A DNA stretch of 64,000 nt from Quillaja saponaria (taxonomy: Eukaryota > Streptophyta > Magnoliopsida > Fabales > Quillajaceae), in the NCBI GenBank assembly GCA_029379385.1, contig CM055618.1, positions 16,903,071 to 16,967,070 on the forward strand, written 5' to 3'. Under the pieces are notes generated by a model. The model was given only the letters and a program-made list of their open reading frames with translations. It did not search any database and had not been told where the DNA came from. The position numbers and the translations under genes were made by a program. Positions 37,823-51,800 of this stretch are shown piece by piece; position 1 is the stretch's first letter; every line of letters starts with the position of its first letter.

Positions 37823-40800
37823 TATGTTCACTTTCAAAGACAAGGTCTCTGTAGAAAAAAGCTGGAGGAGAAAATTTCCAAACTGGTTGATGAGAGCTGA
37901 GATGGATCCAGGGTATTTATAGAGAACAATTTGTGAAGAAGTCTTGCATGAGATACAAGAAACAGAAAGGAAAGGATCAAAAAGTTGGAGTTGGTACCTA
38001 TAACCTAACAGCTTTGCATCACTAGCAGAGACTGAGAAAAGGAAAGGTTGGAGTTGGTAGCTATTTTGCTTAGGAAAGCCAATTGACAGTAAGTTACCTT
38101 TAAGCAAATAACAAGAAGCTTTAAGCTGATTAAGGAGAAGCAAACTTTTACTTCAGGATATATAAATGTCCTTTAACTTTGAAAAATCTAACTACCTTGG
38201 GCATTGGAACCTTATACTCCACATATCAAAAGATTAGGCGTAATTAATTAATTAAACTTGCAATTGAAGTTTTGGAACATACATACCTCATTTTCCATGC
38301 TTCTCTTTGTTTAGGCATGTATCAATATCTCTTCCCTTTAAATTTGGTAAACAATTAGTTATCTAGCTATTAGATTATTCTCATGCATCAATATCTTATT
38401 AGATTAATAAGATGAGCACAACCTACAATTAACAAAACCATCTTAAATAAACAAGTTTTTCACTCCTTCAATCAAACTGTTTGACTAAGGGGGTCTCGAG
38501 TTTGAATCTTAATGGAATAGATACTGAATCTCAAAATTGAGATACCATGTGTATGGTTTGTTTTAAGAAGTATATTTGACCATATGATTTGTGCCCCAAA
38601 CCCTAGCTAAAAACTTAGCACTTTTTGGGATTGCATTACAGCTCTCAATGTGAATTAAAGATCATAAAGCAGCTACGATTTATTCAACCTAAAAATATTC
38701 AACATTATCATGTTAATCAATATGCAGGTATTTTTCATATTTGCCTTTAGATGAAGACAAGGAGAAGATATTCTAGACTTCCGAGTTAAGGCGGCGGACT
38801 TACCTGCTCTGTTGACAAACTGAAAGATCTCTAAATTATTGACTAAATATACTACCAAAATTATTGTCTGTAATCTGTGACTTTGAGAAAGCTATAACAA
38901 AGCCAGCTATAATTTACCAATCTGTGTTGAGTCTTTCAAATCTTTCAATAACCTACTTTTGGTCTTGTTCATTTCACTTTTAAAATTCGACCAATGTTTA
39001 CTAAGCTATCTTCTATAAGGGACAGAAAAAACTTTGACCCTTGCTCAAATTGATCCATATATATATCAGCTAAATATATTGATTCAGCTAATAAAGTGAT
39101 CATGTCATTTCGTGTACGAATTATTTTTTTATATTGATTCAGCTAATATATATATCGACCATATTATTTCGTGCATGAATTATTCTTACAAAGTGTGTAA
39201 ATCACTGATAAATTTTATTTTATTTATTTTTGTCTGTAAAAATTGCTTCGTGGATATAACAAATGTTTTTTCTTACCGTATTCATGTTACTGTCATTATG
39301 TATTGGTAGCATGCTTGCTGTCTTAATCAATTTGGAGTCGGAAGCTTCTCTTTTAAGAAATTATTGCATAGGAATGTCCTTTTGACTCAAACTATTTCAA
39401 TGTTACTAAATAGGAGAGTAGGTGTATTTTTTTTTAGAGGTGTCGGGCATAGAATAAAGCAATACAATAAGTTAGCATTTTTGCGTGCTAAAGAATGGAA
39501 TAGGTTATTAAAAGAATAATGGGAAGATTAGGTTAATCTGATCTATCCAATAATATGATAAAGGTACAGGTGAGGTTGGGGAACTACTCCTTTTAAGGAT
39601 TAGTCTCAAGTTTAATTTTGACCTATCTCTTTCTTGGTCTAATTCTTATTCACTTTTAAGAGAATATTTTTAGTAGATTTATTATTCAGAAGCAAAAAAT
39701 AAAATTCTTGGGTTTTGATTGTTCCTAGCTACTACTGTATTCCTAATAGATGTGCTAGTGCTGGAGTTTTCTATGAAATGCTTTTTTTCTTTTGCATATT
39801 TTTCTTCCTTTTAAACTAGAAAAAGATAAAGATAAAGAAAGCAATCAGGATCGAACATATTGTGACAATGAGTCAAATGGGACAAGATGCTAAGAGAGTA
39901 GATGAATTGCATGCTCTGATTGAACCCTCCTCTAATCTCTTTTTAATAATAATGCTTCACTTTAAAGTCTGTCAAATTCCATCTTTAAAATGCAGTACCC
40001 CACTAGGAAAAGAAATCAAGAAACCTATAGCATCACATGGTAATTCACAAGGGTTTGGACCCATCCCTCCAATTAAGTTGAGCTAATGAGTTCTGTAGCT
40101 TCCTTCTGAGCGTGTAGAAAAGAATACACATCACATGCACTATGCTTTATCTGGCTTCATTGATGGAACTTACATAGTATACAGAAGGCCACCAGTAGCT
40201 ACCAAAACTAATCAATTACTTGGATTCTACCATGAACATTATTGGTCTAATATTCTACTTTGCAATTTGCATGCTTAACAGGCTACCAGATTCACCACAT
40301 CGGTTGCATTCAATCCTTCAAACTACAAAACTGAATTATGAAGCAACCTGTGTTTGGCTACAAATATGTACCAACATCCCATGTTTATGCACAAAAGGTG
40401 ATAACTATAAAAACGGGTTCAGAGATCAGATTAACATTGTTGTGCTATGGAATTTGTTTACAGAAGGTGAAAAACTAACAGATCTGGAATCTACCAAATC
40501 CCCAAAATATTTTAGTTGATGAATCTGCATTTTAAAGTAAAAGATACTTCCCACAAAACTATCACTTAGTTGTTCAAAATTTAAATGGACCCATATTTTT
40601 CAGTAGGTTCCCCTGCTCCTTGAGCAGGAACAGGTGGGTGTTCCTAAGAGGCTTCACAGGCAAACGCACAGTTGAGGTCTTCTGGATGCAGCCAGTAGCC
40701 TAGCCTCCTCTCTCACCTATGTTCATATTCCAAATTATTGCTTAGAAAATGAATGCACTTGGAAATGGAAAGTGAAGTTGGAATCAGTACTTTTTTCCTT

Positions 40801-41369
40801 GCTAAGGAAAGCATTAGTGCCATCTTAATATAATTTCTGTAGAATGGCCCATATGTGCCTAATAGCTAGAGCCGCACCAAATGATCCATTGGAGGAAAAT
40901 GGAGATACCAACTTTAGCAATTCATAATAAAAAGTACATGAATGCCATCGCTTATCAATAATAAGACCAAACTGATTGCTTAACATAGTTCTAAGAAAAG
41001 CTTCCAGAATGCAGCCTCCCCCCAAAGGCATAGATACATGACAGAGGACATAATAGATCCTAAAACCAGCCACATTTTTTTAAGACATTTAAAATATCTA
41101 AGTTTATAGAGCCTATGCTCAAAACTATGCGAGATTAAAAAAAAATTAAAACTTTAAAAGGTACATCTATGTGTTAAGGATATCTCAAAGCCATAGCCAT
41201 GTCTTATGAGCGTCATATCCAACAGTGAATGCAGCTACATGTCAAACCATTATGTTCCAGCACAACCTAGCTCTTCCCATATAAGCCCTTTCAAGACATA
41301 AGCGCTATAATAGTCTTTCAATATTGAACCTTTATCTCTTACGTCCAACAGAAACAATTTGATTGATTA
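37823..41369. other. Intergenic region upstream of the peroxidase gene
   Basis: Includes the peroxidase promoter. An imprecise 55-bp duplication lies at 39076-39185. No recognisable gene or RNA was found. An open minus-strand frame at 40825-41073 has no start context or family match. Confidence 0.4.
39076..39185 (+). repeat. Imprecise 55-bp tandem duplication
   Basis: ATATTGATTCAGCTAAT..TATTTCGTG(T/C)A(C/T)GAATTATT occurs at 39076 and again at 39131. Confidence 0.7.
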
Positions 41370-42400
41370 TTAACCATTGATAGCGTCAAGAGTCAGGTGA
41401 AACAATTTACATTTATAGTGCTCTAAACTTACTGTTTCTACACGAGCAGATACTATTTTCATGCCGGGAAATGCATCAATTCTATGCTGCAGGTAATCAA
41501 GATACAAATAAATAATCAATGGCTATATAAATTGTTAAAGTGACAAATTGACAAGTCTAAGACCACATAATATGCTTGCAAGTGAAAGAGGAAAACAAAA
41601 ATATTGCACCTGGTGTTCCACTTTAGTCTGGTAAATGAACCATCCACAACAAAACAGTGTTGAAGAGCCAGAATCTGCTCCGCACTAAAATGCCAACTGC
41701 AAACAGACAGAAAATCATTAAAATACTAACAAGTACTTATAGCAAGACAATGAGGGCAGAAAAACTTTAAAGTGCATATCATGTGGAATTCAAACTCTAG
41801 GTTCCAATTCTTTCACTTCAAATATTAGCAATACAAAATGAAAGTGTGAAACTTGACATACATGCAGGATAGTGCATCAAATATTGCCAGTCCTCTATTG
41901 GTGCCTTCACCTTGATCCTGTTAATTTTCTGCAGAGTTGAACAAACAACCAAGGTTGGTATGAACTCGGAACAAGAGGGAAAAATAAGAGATACCATCAA
42001 CATAAGCCCCAATATATATTAATTTCTTTCTTTTCTAGTGGATCCACCTCACAGAAAAGTCAATTTGTTAAAAATTTCATGGAAGTATTCAGGCCCATTA
42101 ACACAGAATTGATTAGACGATGTCCTGAATTGGCTCATAACTGTGACTGGGATTGTGATATTTAACTACATGTGGAGTATCCATGTTCTGCCTCACCTGG
42201 AAAAAGTAGAAACCAAAGTTGATAAGATAACATATTTTACAAGATATTGTTACTCCTACATAAAGTAACATCCATACATCTCCAATCTACAATCAACACT
42301 GTGGGTGACAAGGCTTCCCACTTGCCCAGATCCAGATAACCTAACCTCCAAGCCATTATCTGGAAGAACCTAATTTGGCACACAATAAAACAAAGATAAC
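41370..42400 (-). CDS. Unidentified minus-strand gene or relic, partial exon model
   Basis: Three minus-strand blocks can be spliced into one frame: 41858-41928, 41611-41696 and 41370-41481 (edges approximate, one donor weak). They read RIKVKAPIEDWQYLMHYPAC, then WHFSAEQILALQHCFVVDGS and TRLKWNT, then RIDAFPGMKIVSARVETVS, ending at a TAA at 41370. Further upstream, around 42270-42380, another coding-like block reads LPDNGLEVRLSGSGQVGSLV. GC-richer sequence at 42780-42960 looks like a leader on the same strand. The family was not recognised, and I could not join the upstream block without a stop. It may be a real gene with a structure I misread, or a decaying one. Its neighbours give no functional hint. 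Confidence 0.35.
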
Positions 42401-43181
42401 GTATCAAGTGATACCATCCAATAGCAACAGGTTTCCTATTGACTGAGCGTAACAAATAGAGTACCTTAAAAAATTGACTTTTGAACCAAAGTTGAAAGAG
42501 AAGCAACTGCAAAATCCACACTTCACGCCTAGATTACTTGTAAGAATACTAGAAGAAAAATTATGTTCCATACGAGCAGGTATAAATATTCTACCATTGA
42601 TAACAAACAAAAATAATTAAAAGGAAAGAAATACATAAAATGTAACAGTAGATATAATGCACCTAAAATCATGGTGGGATTTTTCAAAATCGAATTATAA
42701 TTTTTAATCATCGGAGATTCAGCATCGACCAAAACCCTAGGAATCAGACCCTAATTTAAGAATTCGTTGTTTCAAACCAACTAAGCACCACCAAATACTG
42801 TGAGGGATCAGGATGAAGCTTTTGGTTCTGGGCCTCTGGCATTGAACGGAGGGATTAGTGTGAGAATCGAAAATCAACAATCGGAGGATTAGGATTGCCC
42901 ATGTGAACCAGATCCACCACTTTTCATTTCGCGCGCTTTGCTACAGTTATGTGAGACAGTTTGTGAGGTCTGACCTTGGCCCACAATTTATAGAAATTAC
43001 TATTTCCGAAAAAGTCCCTACTGCCCCTAGCTACATTGGAAGCCAATGAAACGGCCCATGATGTATATGTTGCGTACCACACACGTACTACTACTACAGA
43101 AGGAGAATATGGGCTATGGGCTTGGCCCATTGTTATTTAACTTTCTACCAAAGAAGAAAAATAGAAAATAAAATAAAAAAT

Positions 43182-43253
43182 TGTGGCTGCTGGGATTCGA
43201 GCCCAGGTCTCCACGGCCACAACGTGGAATTCTTACCACTAAACTACAGCCAC
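43182..43253 (-). tRNA. tRNA-His (anticodon GTG)
   Basis: On the minus strand the 72-nt sequence starts GTGGCTGTAGTTTAGTGGTA and ends with a complementary CAGCCAC plus discriminator A. The anticodon arm is CCACG-TTGTGGC-CGTGG, exposing GTG, and the T arm contains GGGCTCGAATCCC. There is no intron. The minus strand then runs into a T6 tract, a normal Pol III terminator. It lies alone in intergenic DNA and looks functional. Confidence 0.96.
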
Positions 43254-45879
43254 ATTTATGCATGCAAAATTGCAACTAATTATAAAAATTATTTGGAAGC
43301 TGAGTGGCACTACCATATACATATGGCTTGGTCTTGGATATAATATATTTTATGGTATTGCATTTTTTTCTTTTTACAATTTTTTTCTCTTTTTTATTCA
43401 ACGATTTGTTGAGTTTTAGATTACATAAACCTTCTTGTTCACGATCACTAACTAGTCTCGAATATCCTACATTCCTATTGGATCATATTGATTGCATTGA
43501 TTTCTGCATTGTTCATGTGTGCTTACGTCACTACAAATATTTTAGAATAATTTTTTATTTTTTTTATAACGATTAAATGTTTCGAATATAATTAATTATT
43601 TTATTATCTAATCACATAATTTGTCATCTATATATATAAATATAGAAGTAGTTAAATATTGAAGTATGGGTAGGCATGGGAACTGCAAAGACCATATATA
43701 GTCCCCAATGCCAGAATCATTTCCCTATAAAGAGAGAATTAGAATATATTCATAGGCTCCAATGCAGGAATGTTTGTCTGTCTTCTTCTCGAGAACCTTT
43801 AGTCCTAGCTAGCAACTTTACACCCTCTTTTCCGCACCTTTTTCCAGTAAACTATACATAACTTTATCCAATTTTAACTTTTGTTTACTTGCACCAAACA
43901 ATTTAACTCACATTATAATAAAATATATTTTTTTTGCATGTGTATAGAATAGTTTATTCTCATCGATTCATAGAAATTTCATAAACCAATCAATCTTTAC
44001 TATTTTGATAACAATTTTCTAAAATAAATAATATTTAAATTTGATAAAGAAGTATGCTTTTTTGATTCAAACTTTTGGTAGTTAATTTCTTCGATTAAAA
44101 TTCACTATGTGTCTCACCTAACATTTATTTTTGGACTGAAAAGTTTGTTAATATTGTATTAGGGCACTCATCTTCATAAATATATAGGAGATATGTGTGT
44201 TCTTTTTTACAAGGCAAGTTCAATGGAATTACTTAAGAAGACTTATGGCATAATACAAACGATTTACTTACACGAGCCTTTTGAGTAATTTGTCTTAATA
44301 CTAATTATCTCTAACATATTAGATATCACTTCAATTTATGTCTTATGGGGGCATGGGGAATTTCTTTCTTAGAGATCCCAATTAAATTCCATCAATAAGA
44401 CAAATCATAAATATATTTAATGGTTGACCTACAATAATACATTAACTAAAAATTCTTTGCCTCTAATATTTATTTTAATAATAATATCCAAGCATAATGC
44501 ATCCAACGTGGATTCCAATTGATGTAATGTGTGTATATATATATATGCAAGTGGCTTAGACTAAGACATGTTAGGGTTTCTGAATTGGAACTTTACTGGA
44601 TTTCAATGTTATACATAGCATAGTACAACACATACAAAGGGTTGGAATGGATCCCAATGTTTCTTTCAAAAAGAGTTTATATTATATAGTATATATTTGC
44701 AGCTTTACCTGCTTGTCTACTGTGTTTCTCCTTTCGATGAAATTGAATTCTGGTTTGTTAATAAGAAAATAGATATAAAATAAATAATTGGAGGCATTTA
44801 AGACAAACTTGCCCATAATCTATATCTCAAAAATATTCTTCAGTCACAACTTTTTCTGGGCTGCTCTGAATGAAAATGACTTTATTTTGGTGAAGACAGC
44901 TTAGTGTATCTTACTGAATTATAAAATTCCGCACCATCACTATCAATCACAATTTTAATTTAATTAATGACCGACCTCCGTTCTAACTTTTTGGCCAGAG
45001 TCTGAGTTTGTTTGCTTAAGAAAAAACTACTGTAAATACTTTGAGGAAATTGATCTCTAAGTGATTGGGATAGTAACTATTGCCTAGTTTAGTTTACTTT
45101 CCTTTTTATCCAAAAATATATAAATGAGAACAATGTTCCCGAAGAAATTGAATGATTATGAATAATCTAGACCAAAATTTAATTTATAATTGAAACTTTT
45201 ATGTGATAAAGCAATGTGTCTCTACTAGTTAACTCAACTATTTCTGTTAGCTCACTTTTACCAGGTATGAGAAGAATATTGGCCGATATACTTGGCTTCT
45301 ATGTGGCCCTATAAAATATTATCCCAGCTTTCCTATAGTGGTGGGTCTGGGTCTTGAAACTAGGGCAAGCAGTGTAATTAGTACATAATTCCTAATAAAG
45401 GGAATAAGATGTGTAAAATAATTAGACCAATGATACCATTCTATACCCCCAATTGTTCAATCATAGTGAAAAAGTGAATGGTTTTGAAACATAGAATATG
45501 AAAAATATAAGTCCCACTAGTAATTGACCTAACTTTATGGAGAATGACTAGCTGTTACAATGTAATTTCTTGCTTATTCTCTTCATATATCTGCTGTATG
45601 AGGCTCTCTAAAATAAAGATAGAGTTACCAAGTAAGTTACTTGTTAATGTGAGTAGTAGTCTATGTGCACCAAAGCCTTATTGCTCCATATTATATTCCA
45701 GCTCTTTATATAAGCTGCTTAATTCAGAGTTTCCTGCACATAAGGAGTTTAAGAACCTGATCTCTGTGGGTGTCATTATATCTGAACTATTTCTGTAGAG
45801 TGAAAGATTTCTCAAGGTAGCTAGTCAATCTTCATTTACTCTTCAAGGGATTTAAAAAAGTGCTTGAATTATACATATC
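43254..45879. other. Intergenic region upstream of the bHLH gene
   Basis: AT-rich, with a short (TA)n near 44535-44545. It must hold the bHLH promoter and leader. No gene was recognised on either strand. Confidence 0.45.
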
Positions 45880-48265
45880 ATGGAGTCTGCAAGCTTCAAT
45901 CTTCAGCATCAGCTTCAAGAACTGCAGCTTGCTGAGTATTGTACTTCAGCAACCCAATGGTACCAATCTGACTATAAATCTTCCACTGATCACGTATGGA
46001 ACCCAAGCTCCATATAGTAAGTACATATATATATTAGTTATGATTTCTGTTTCCTGTAATGTCAAAGAACATGAATTTAATTATAAACTTCACTCTGAAT
46101 GCTTTAACTAAAAACTTAGCATACTCACTATAATTTCTGATTTGTTTTTTCAATTTTTGTTGTGAGAATGTTTCTACAGACTTCTTAATTTCATCACTAG
46201 GATGAAGCAAATTTTAGATCAAGCTTATGTTTTGGTATCCCATATAGTTACTATTACTGCCCTTGACTAAGTTGGCCATCTAGGGTTTGTGTTATTCATA
46301 TTATGCATATTGATAGAATTTTGATTGTGAATTGCTTCATTATTTATAATCTAAAACGATGTTGGTTTATCTAATAATTGATCAATATTGCAGCAGTGGT
46401 ATCAGTAGTACAAATAGCTATCTGACTGATCAAATTGCCATTACAAATTCATCCAAGGAATCATGCCCAAATAAGTATACCATGATTGATTCTCTTCTTG
46501 TAACTTCTTCCAGTCCTGGCCAAGACTATTTCAGTTTTTATGATGGAAATAGCTTCCCTCAACAGTCTGAGTCAGCCAACACTGACCTGCTTCTTCCAAC
46601 AATCAAGGATGAGACGTCGAATGCTTTTCGCAGACTAAATGAAATGATAAGCACTCATTCTAATACTGTTAGTGGCCAGTCCCATTCACTATCTTCAGCT
46701 GTAAAAGAACCACATCATCATATTATTACTGGACAAGTGCATCCTGATGTAGAGTTGTTCTATAATTCTAAGAGCCCAGATACAAATGGAGGGTTATCCC
46801 TATCTAACAGATACTCCAACAATTTTGGCCATGTTTTTCCAAGTTCCAGTATGCCAACCCTAGATTTGTCTTCATCATCAATATCATCCCCATTTTCATG
46901 CTCTTTGGGCTTAAATTTACAAACACTGGATCTGTTTACTTCTACAAGTCCAGGTGGGAGTTCTGGACAGCAGTCCTCATATGATGTTTTTGGTCTTAGT
47001 AATGAAAAAAGCATATCTAAAAGACATAACAACATGCAAGGCAGCCATCCAGCAAACAGACCCAACAAGGTGTGTTGGTTGTGTTGTGTGTATATTTTTT
47101 CTTTCTCAGTGTCATGATCGATGTTATATAATTTTTTTTGGGATGGATTTTCATGCATGGTCATTGAAACTTGGACTAATTTTCTTTTTTCAATGAAAGT
47201 TAAAGATCTCAGAATTCCTTGGTGGAGTTCCAAGAACAAAAAGATCTAGCAGTTATTCAGAACCAAAGGAATCTCATGCAGAAGCTAAAAAACCAAGGTC
47301 CTCCTGCCCACCCTTGAAGGTGAAAATTGTTACATACATATAATATATACCCGACCCAACATTTCAACTTGATGCTTCTTGTAGTACCAAATAAGTATAT
47401 ACTATACACACACATATATATATCTTTCCTGATGTGGCATTTGCTTTAAATAATTAACCAGGTCAGGAAGGAAAAACTGGGAGACAGGATTGCAGCTCTT
47501 CAGAGGCTAGTGGCACCTTTTGGCAAGGTATGTAATGTATATATATGAGGAAGACAGAGAAAACTTTTTTAAATATTTGTTAGGCTTAGGCCATACTTCA
47601 ATAAACCCTAGCTTTTTTTGTTTGGGCGTGTGTGTGTGTGTGTTCTCTTAACGTTTTGATGAATGTGTAATTGCAGACTGATACAGCCTCCGTGTTGACA
47701 GAAGCTATTGGATACGTCCAATTCCTTCAGGATCAAATCCAGGTGATGCCGTTGACCCTTTCAAGTAAATGAGTGCCTGGGGTTAGCAAAAACCTTCAGC
47801 TATAACCACACTTGTTATTAAGACATTAAAGTCTGAGGTGTTAGAAAAATATTAATCCTATTGTGTAGCTCGTAAAAGATAAATTTGTAAAATTATCAAA
47901 ATGAATAAATAATTATACATTTTCCAAAAAAAAAGAAAAAAAAGAAATTGATTTCTAAAGATGCTTTTGACCCCTGCTTGCAGACATTAAGTGTCCCATA
48001 CATGAAGCCAACACACAGAAAGCCCGTCAGAATTGTGCAATCAGTAAGATTATTAATTTGTCACTAAATATTCTTCTGGCCATGAATGGGTTTTACTTGT
48101 TAATGTTGATTGAAGTATTAATTGAAAAATGCATTTGATATACTTGTGTTGTTTCAGGGTTCCCAGGAAGGGGAAGATTGTGTAAAATCAGAGAGAGACC
48201 TTAGAAGCAGAGGGCTGTGTCTTGTGCCCCTTTCTTATGCGTCATATATTAACGGTTGTGCTTGA
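45880..48265 (+). CDS. bHLH110: bHLH110-like transcription factor
   Basis: Six exons, 45880-46016, 46394-47069, 47200-47319, 47462-47527, 47677-47742 and 47984-48043 plus a final exon 48158-48265 (seven in all), give 410 residues. The start MESASFNLQHQLQELQL resembles Arabidopsis bHLH110 (AT1G27660). A long Ser-rich middle is followed by the helix-loop-helix: VRKEKLGDRIAALQRLVAPF, GKTDTASVLTEAIGYVQFLQ and DQIQTLSVPYM. The tail RSRGLCLVPLSYAS is typical of the bHLH110/112/123 subgroup. The basic region lacks the His-Glu-Arg set used for canonical E-box contact, as is normal for this subgroup. Nuclear regulator; targets not inferable here. All splice sites are canonical and no lesion is seen. 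Confidence 0.9.
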
Positions 48266-48894
48266 TGATAAAGGAGTCAATCCATGTAATTCGCATCAGT
48301 GTAAATAAACAACAGTTTAGCTGAAAAAAAGGGACTTTTTAGACATAAGCCTCATGAACCAACTTATTGCTATTCAGATTTTCTGTTATTAGTTATTAAA
48401 TCATATTAAGCACCCGAGCTATTATATTACAAATATCGCCAATTAATTCAACGGGCAAAGGTCCAGGCATATACCTTTGAAAATTTCACTGACATTTATG
48501 ATTTCCTAGCTATTTTAGGGGTCATAAACATTGATATTTCGCTCTTTTTCATGAAGTCATGAAACATGCACACTAGCTCTTATCAATATCATATTCATAT
48601 ATCAAAAGTCACTCCAACGTGGAAGTAGGTGCTGCTGTGATAACAAAAGTATATCGTGCAAATGGTGAAAAATATTGGAAGATGATCTTTCAGACCAAAA
48701 TTTTGTATAATGTAAGGTCCTTATTTGGCTAACTTTCCAGATTCCAGGAATAGAAATCAACCCACTGTTAGCATATTGAGCACATCTCCGGCCTTACCAG
48801 CTGAACTGCATATTACCAAAATTTTGAGAACATGAGACTAATTCCAGTTAACATATAAAGGAACAGAAAAGAAACTATGCGCAATCTAATGGCA
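48266..48894. other. Shared 3' region of the bHLH and SFH genes
   Basis: The two genes converge here. The sequence is AT-rich 3' UTR-like DNA with no other feature. Confidence 0.45.
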
Positions 48895-51800
48895 TTAGGA
48901 GCATACAAATTTCTTCTTCTTCTTCTTCTCAAGATAAGCTATGAGTTCCTCCTGTCGGCCAAGTGAGTCATCCAAAGCCTAAAGAAACAAAAGTATACAG
49001 TGAGGAATTAAATTAAGAGAAAAATAAATCTACCAAATGCAGGTCATACGTGTAATTAATTTGTACAGCATTGAAACTGCTACCTAAATCACAAAATGTA
49101 GCTTTTACCAATCTGTGTGTTGTGTGATTGTGTGTTTTCCTATGGTAAACTGCGTGAAGCAATACGGATGTAAGGAAATTCAGAAGGCAACAACAGATAC
49201 CTTTTTGGTTGCCATAAGCTCTTGTTCCAACATGTCAACTCGGCTCATAGCAGCATTCAGCATTTCCTCCTTCTCAGCTGGCATGGCAGCAGGTTGCATG
49301 CTCAAAACACTCACTTTCTCTTCCAATTCAGCCATGCGTTTCATAGCAGACATGTACTCAGAAGCAGAGACTACAGGGGCGGGGAACTTTTGTGAAGGGA
49401 CCTGGCCTTTGTACACGGTGTCATCACCGCAAACTGTATTGGAATAAAAGGAGGCATCAGTGAGCTTCTTAGGCATGTTGCGTGTCATTCTAACCATGGT
49501 GACAACGCCCATAACAACTGCCATGACACCAGTGAAAATCTGAGAACTGACACCTTCATGGATCTTGCAGGGATCCTCATGCATGGAATAACAATCTGCT
49601 GCAAACCCCAAGTTATAAAAAAGTAAGATATGAACTTTATTAGATAAGAGAAGGAAGACAAACATGTTATAGGGTTGGTTATACAAACATTTTTGGCAAA
49701 GTAATAATTGGACTCCAAACTTTTAACAACAGAAAAGGATACATGCAATCATATTCCACGTAGGAACTCATCATATCCATAGATTTACACATCATGACTT
49801 TTATAAGAAACCGGCAGACTTAGAATTGTGTTAAATGACAATTATACTGCTATACACCCACATCCCTATCAATCAAAGCGAGGGCGCGGGGGGGGGGGGG
49901 GGGTGTGGGGGGATGAGCTGAGGAATTTTTCAACATACTGCTATCCACCCATATATATCCCAAAATAAGTGTATTATTCTACAGAATCTATTGCCTAACA
50001 ACATAATTTTCTTCCAATCACCACAGAAGCTGCTTCAAGACCTTCAAAATTGGGGGTGGAGGGAATTTACTTCAGTGTGTAGCACTCTGATGATGGATGC
50101 GAATCAACAAAGTTGAAAAAGGAACACATTTATATGCAGCATGTACCTTTTGAGACTGCAAACCTGTCATTCTCTTGTAACTTTTTCCAATTTGAATCCA
50201 TAGGCTTCTCATCCACCGGAACTAAGTTCTCATAATTGTAGAGTTCTTGGCAACTTTTAGTAGTGGAATCCTGTGAAGTTTATGTTTTACATAAAGTTAG
50301 AAATGACATGGAAAGATGGAAAATACAGCACCTGAAAAAAGAAGTGGATAATTGCAAATGACTAAGCTTAAAATATTAACAAACTAAAGATGCCTGGCCA
50401 GGCCTAAATGCAAGAGCTCGCATCAGGGTAATACATTCTGTGCATGTTCATAAAAAGTGCAAAATAGTCTCTCCTACCTATATAATGATGAAAAAAACTC
50501 GAGACTCAAATTACACACCATACCATACCCCGCAAAAATTGTGCTGTTCAGCTGTTCTCTTAATCAAGCACTGTATAGAAAAGTGAAAAAAGAAATAGGA
50601 ATTGTGACAAAATAGGACATCTATGTGGCAATGATCGGTTCTTCACAAGTTGGCTATCCAACCTAAAAGTATGATATCTTGGTCTCTGGAATCATTCTTA
50701 TCTCTGTTTTCATTACTATAAATATTAATGCAAGTGACATAAAATTAGGTATCATGAATTCCATTACCTGGCTGCTGACTTTAAAATGAGGAGTATTGAT
50801 TGATGACAAAATTTAACATGAATAACATTGTACCTTTTCATGGTCCCTGGTAAGTTTTTGGTAAAGGGATCGCATGTGTTCAGCATCTGGAGCTACCTTA
50901 ACATTGGAGGTATCATGTACCTAGAAACATTATTTCTGAAGTTAGGGAGTCCATCAGTTATAAAAGGCAGTGACTACCTATCATCATCAGAAAGTCTAAT
51001 GATTCAAAATGGAGACAAAAATGAGCAATCAGAGGCATATCCAAAGTACAGGAAAAGCATTTTAGAGATCCATAAAAACATACAGTCTCATCCTCAGAAA
51101 TTGTCTTCTCATCAGCAACGTGAGAATCACAACTTTTCGAACATTTATGATCACCATTTTTAACCATCTGAAAGTCCATACATCAGATATATAAGATTGC
51201 CAATCCAGAAATAGACTTTATAAAATTATAGAGGAAAAATAAAAGAGAAAATATTGCAAATCACCTTCAATATTTCTTGGTCCTTCCATGGTCCCTTTTC
51301 GGAACGCATACATCCTCCTTGATCAGCACAAGTACAAGTGCCTCCTAGAAACTCTGGCAACTCACTGGTAAAGTAAAGCCAAATAAAAATGTAACTCATA
51401 TCTTAGAAATAGTCACTCAGCATGATTTTTGAAGATATAACTTATTAAACAGAGAGTAAAACAGGTAGAGATTCTTTCTGAAATATGTCGAACAAGAAAC
51501 TGCAAAATTTATCACTCTTCACAAACTTACCTAGCATCAATTATTTCAAGCAACTTGCTCTGGTACTTATTGCCAAGAACCTGATAAACTATAATTCGTA
51601 AGTCTTAACAAATTAATTGTATTCCCATTCATACGAAAGGAAACTCAGTATAATGTGCATGCTTACATTAATCTTAGCTGTGGTCTTAGGATCAAGAAAA
51701 GACTTCACAGTGCTCCACAACATTCTAAATCCAGAACCTGCATTGATGATGAACATGCGGTTCAAGGTCTGCAGTAAAGTAACCAATTTTGTGAAGTTAA

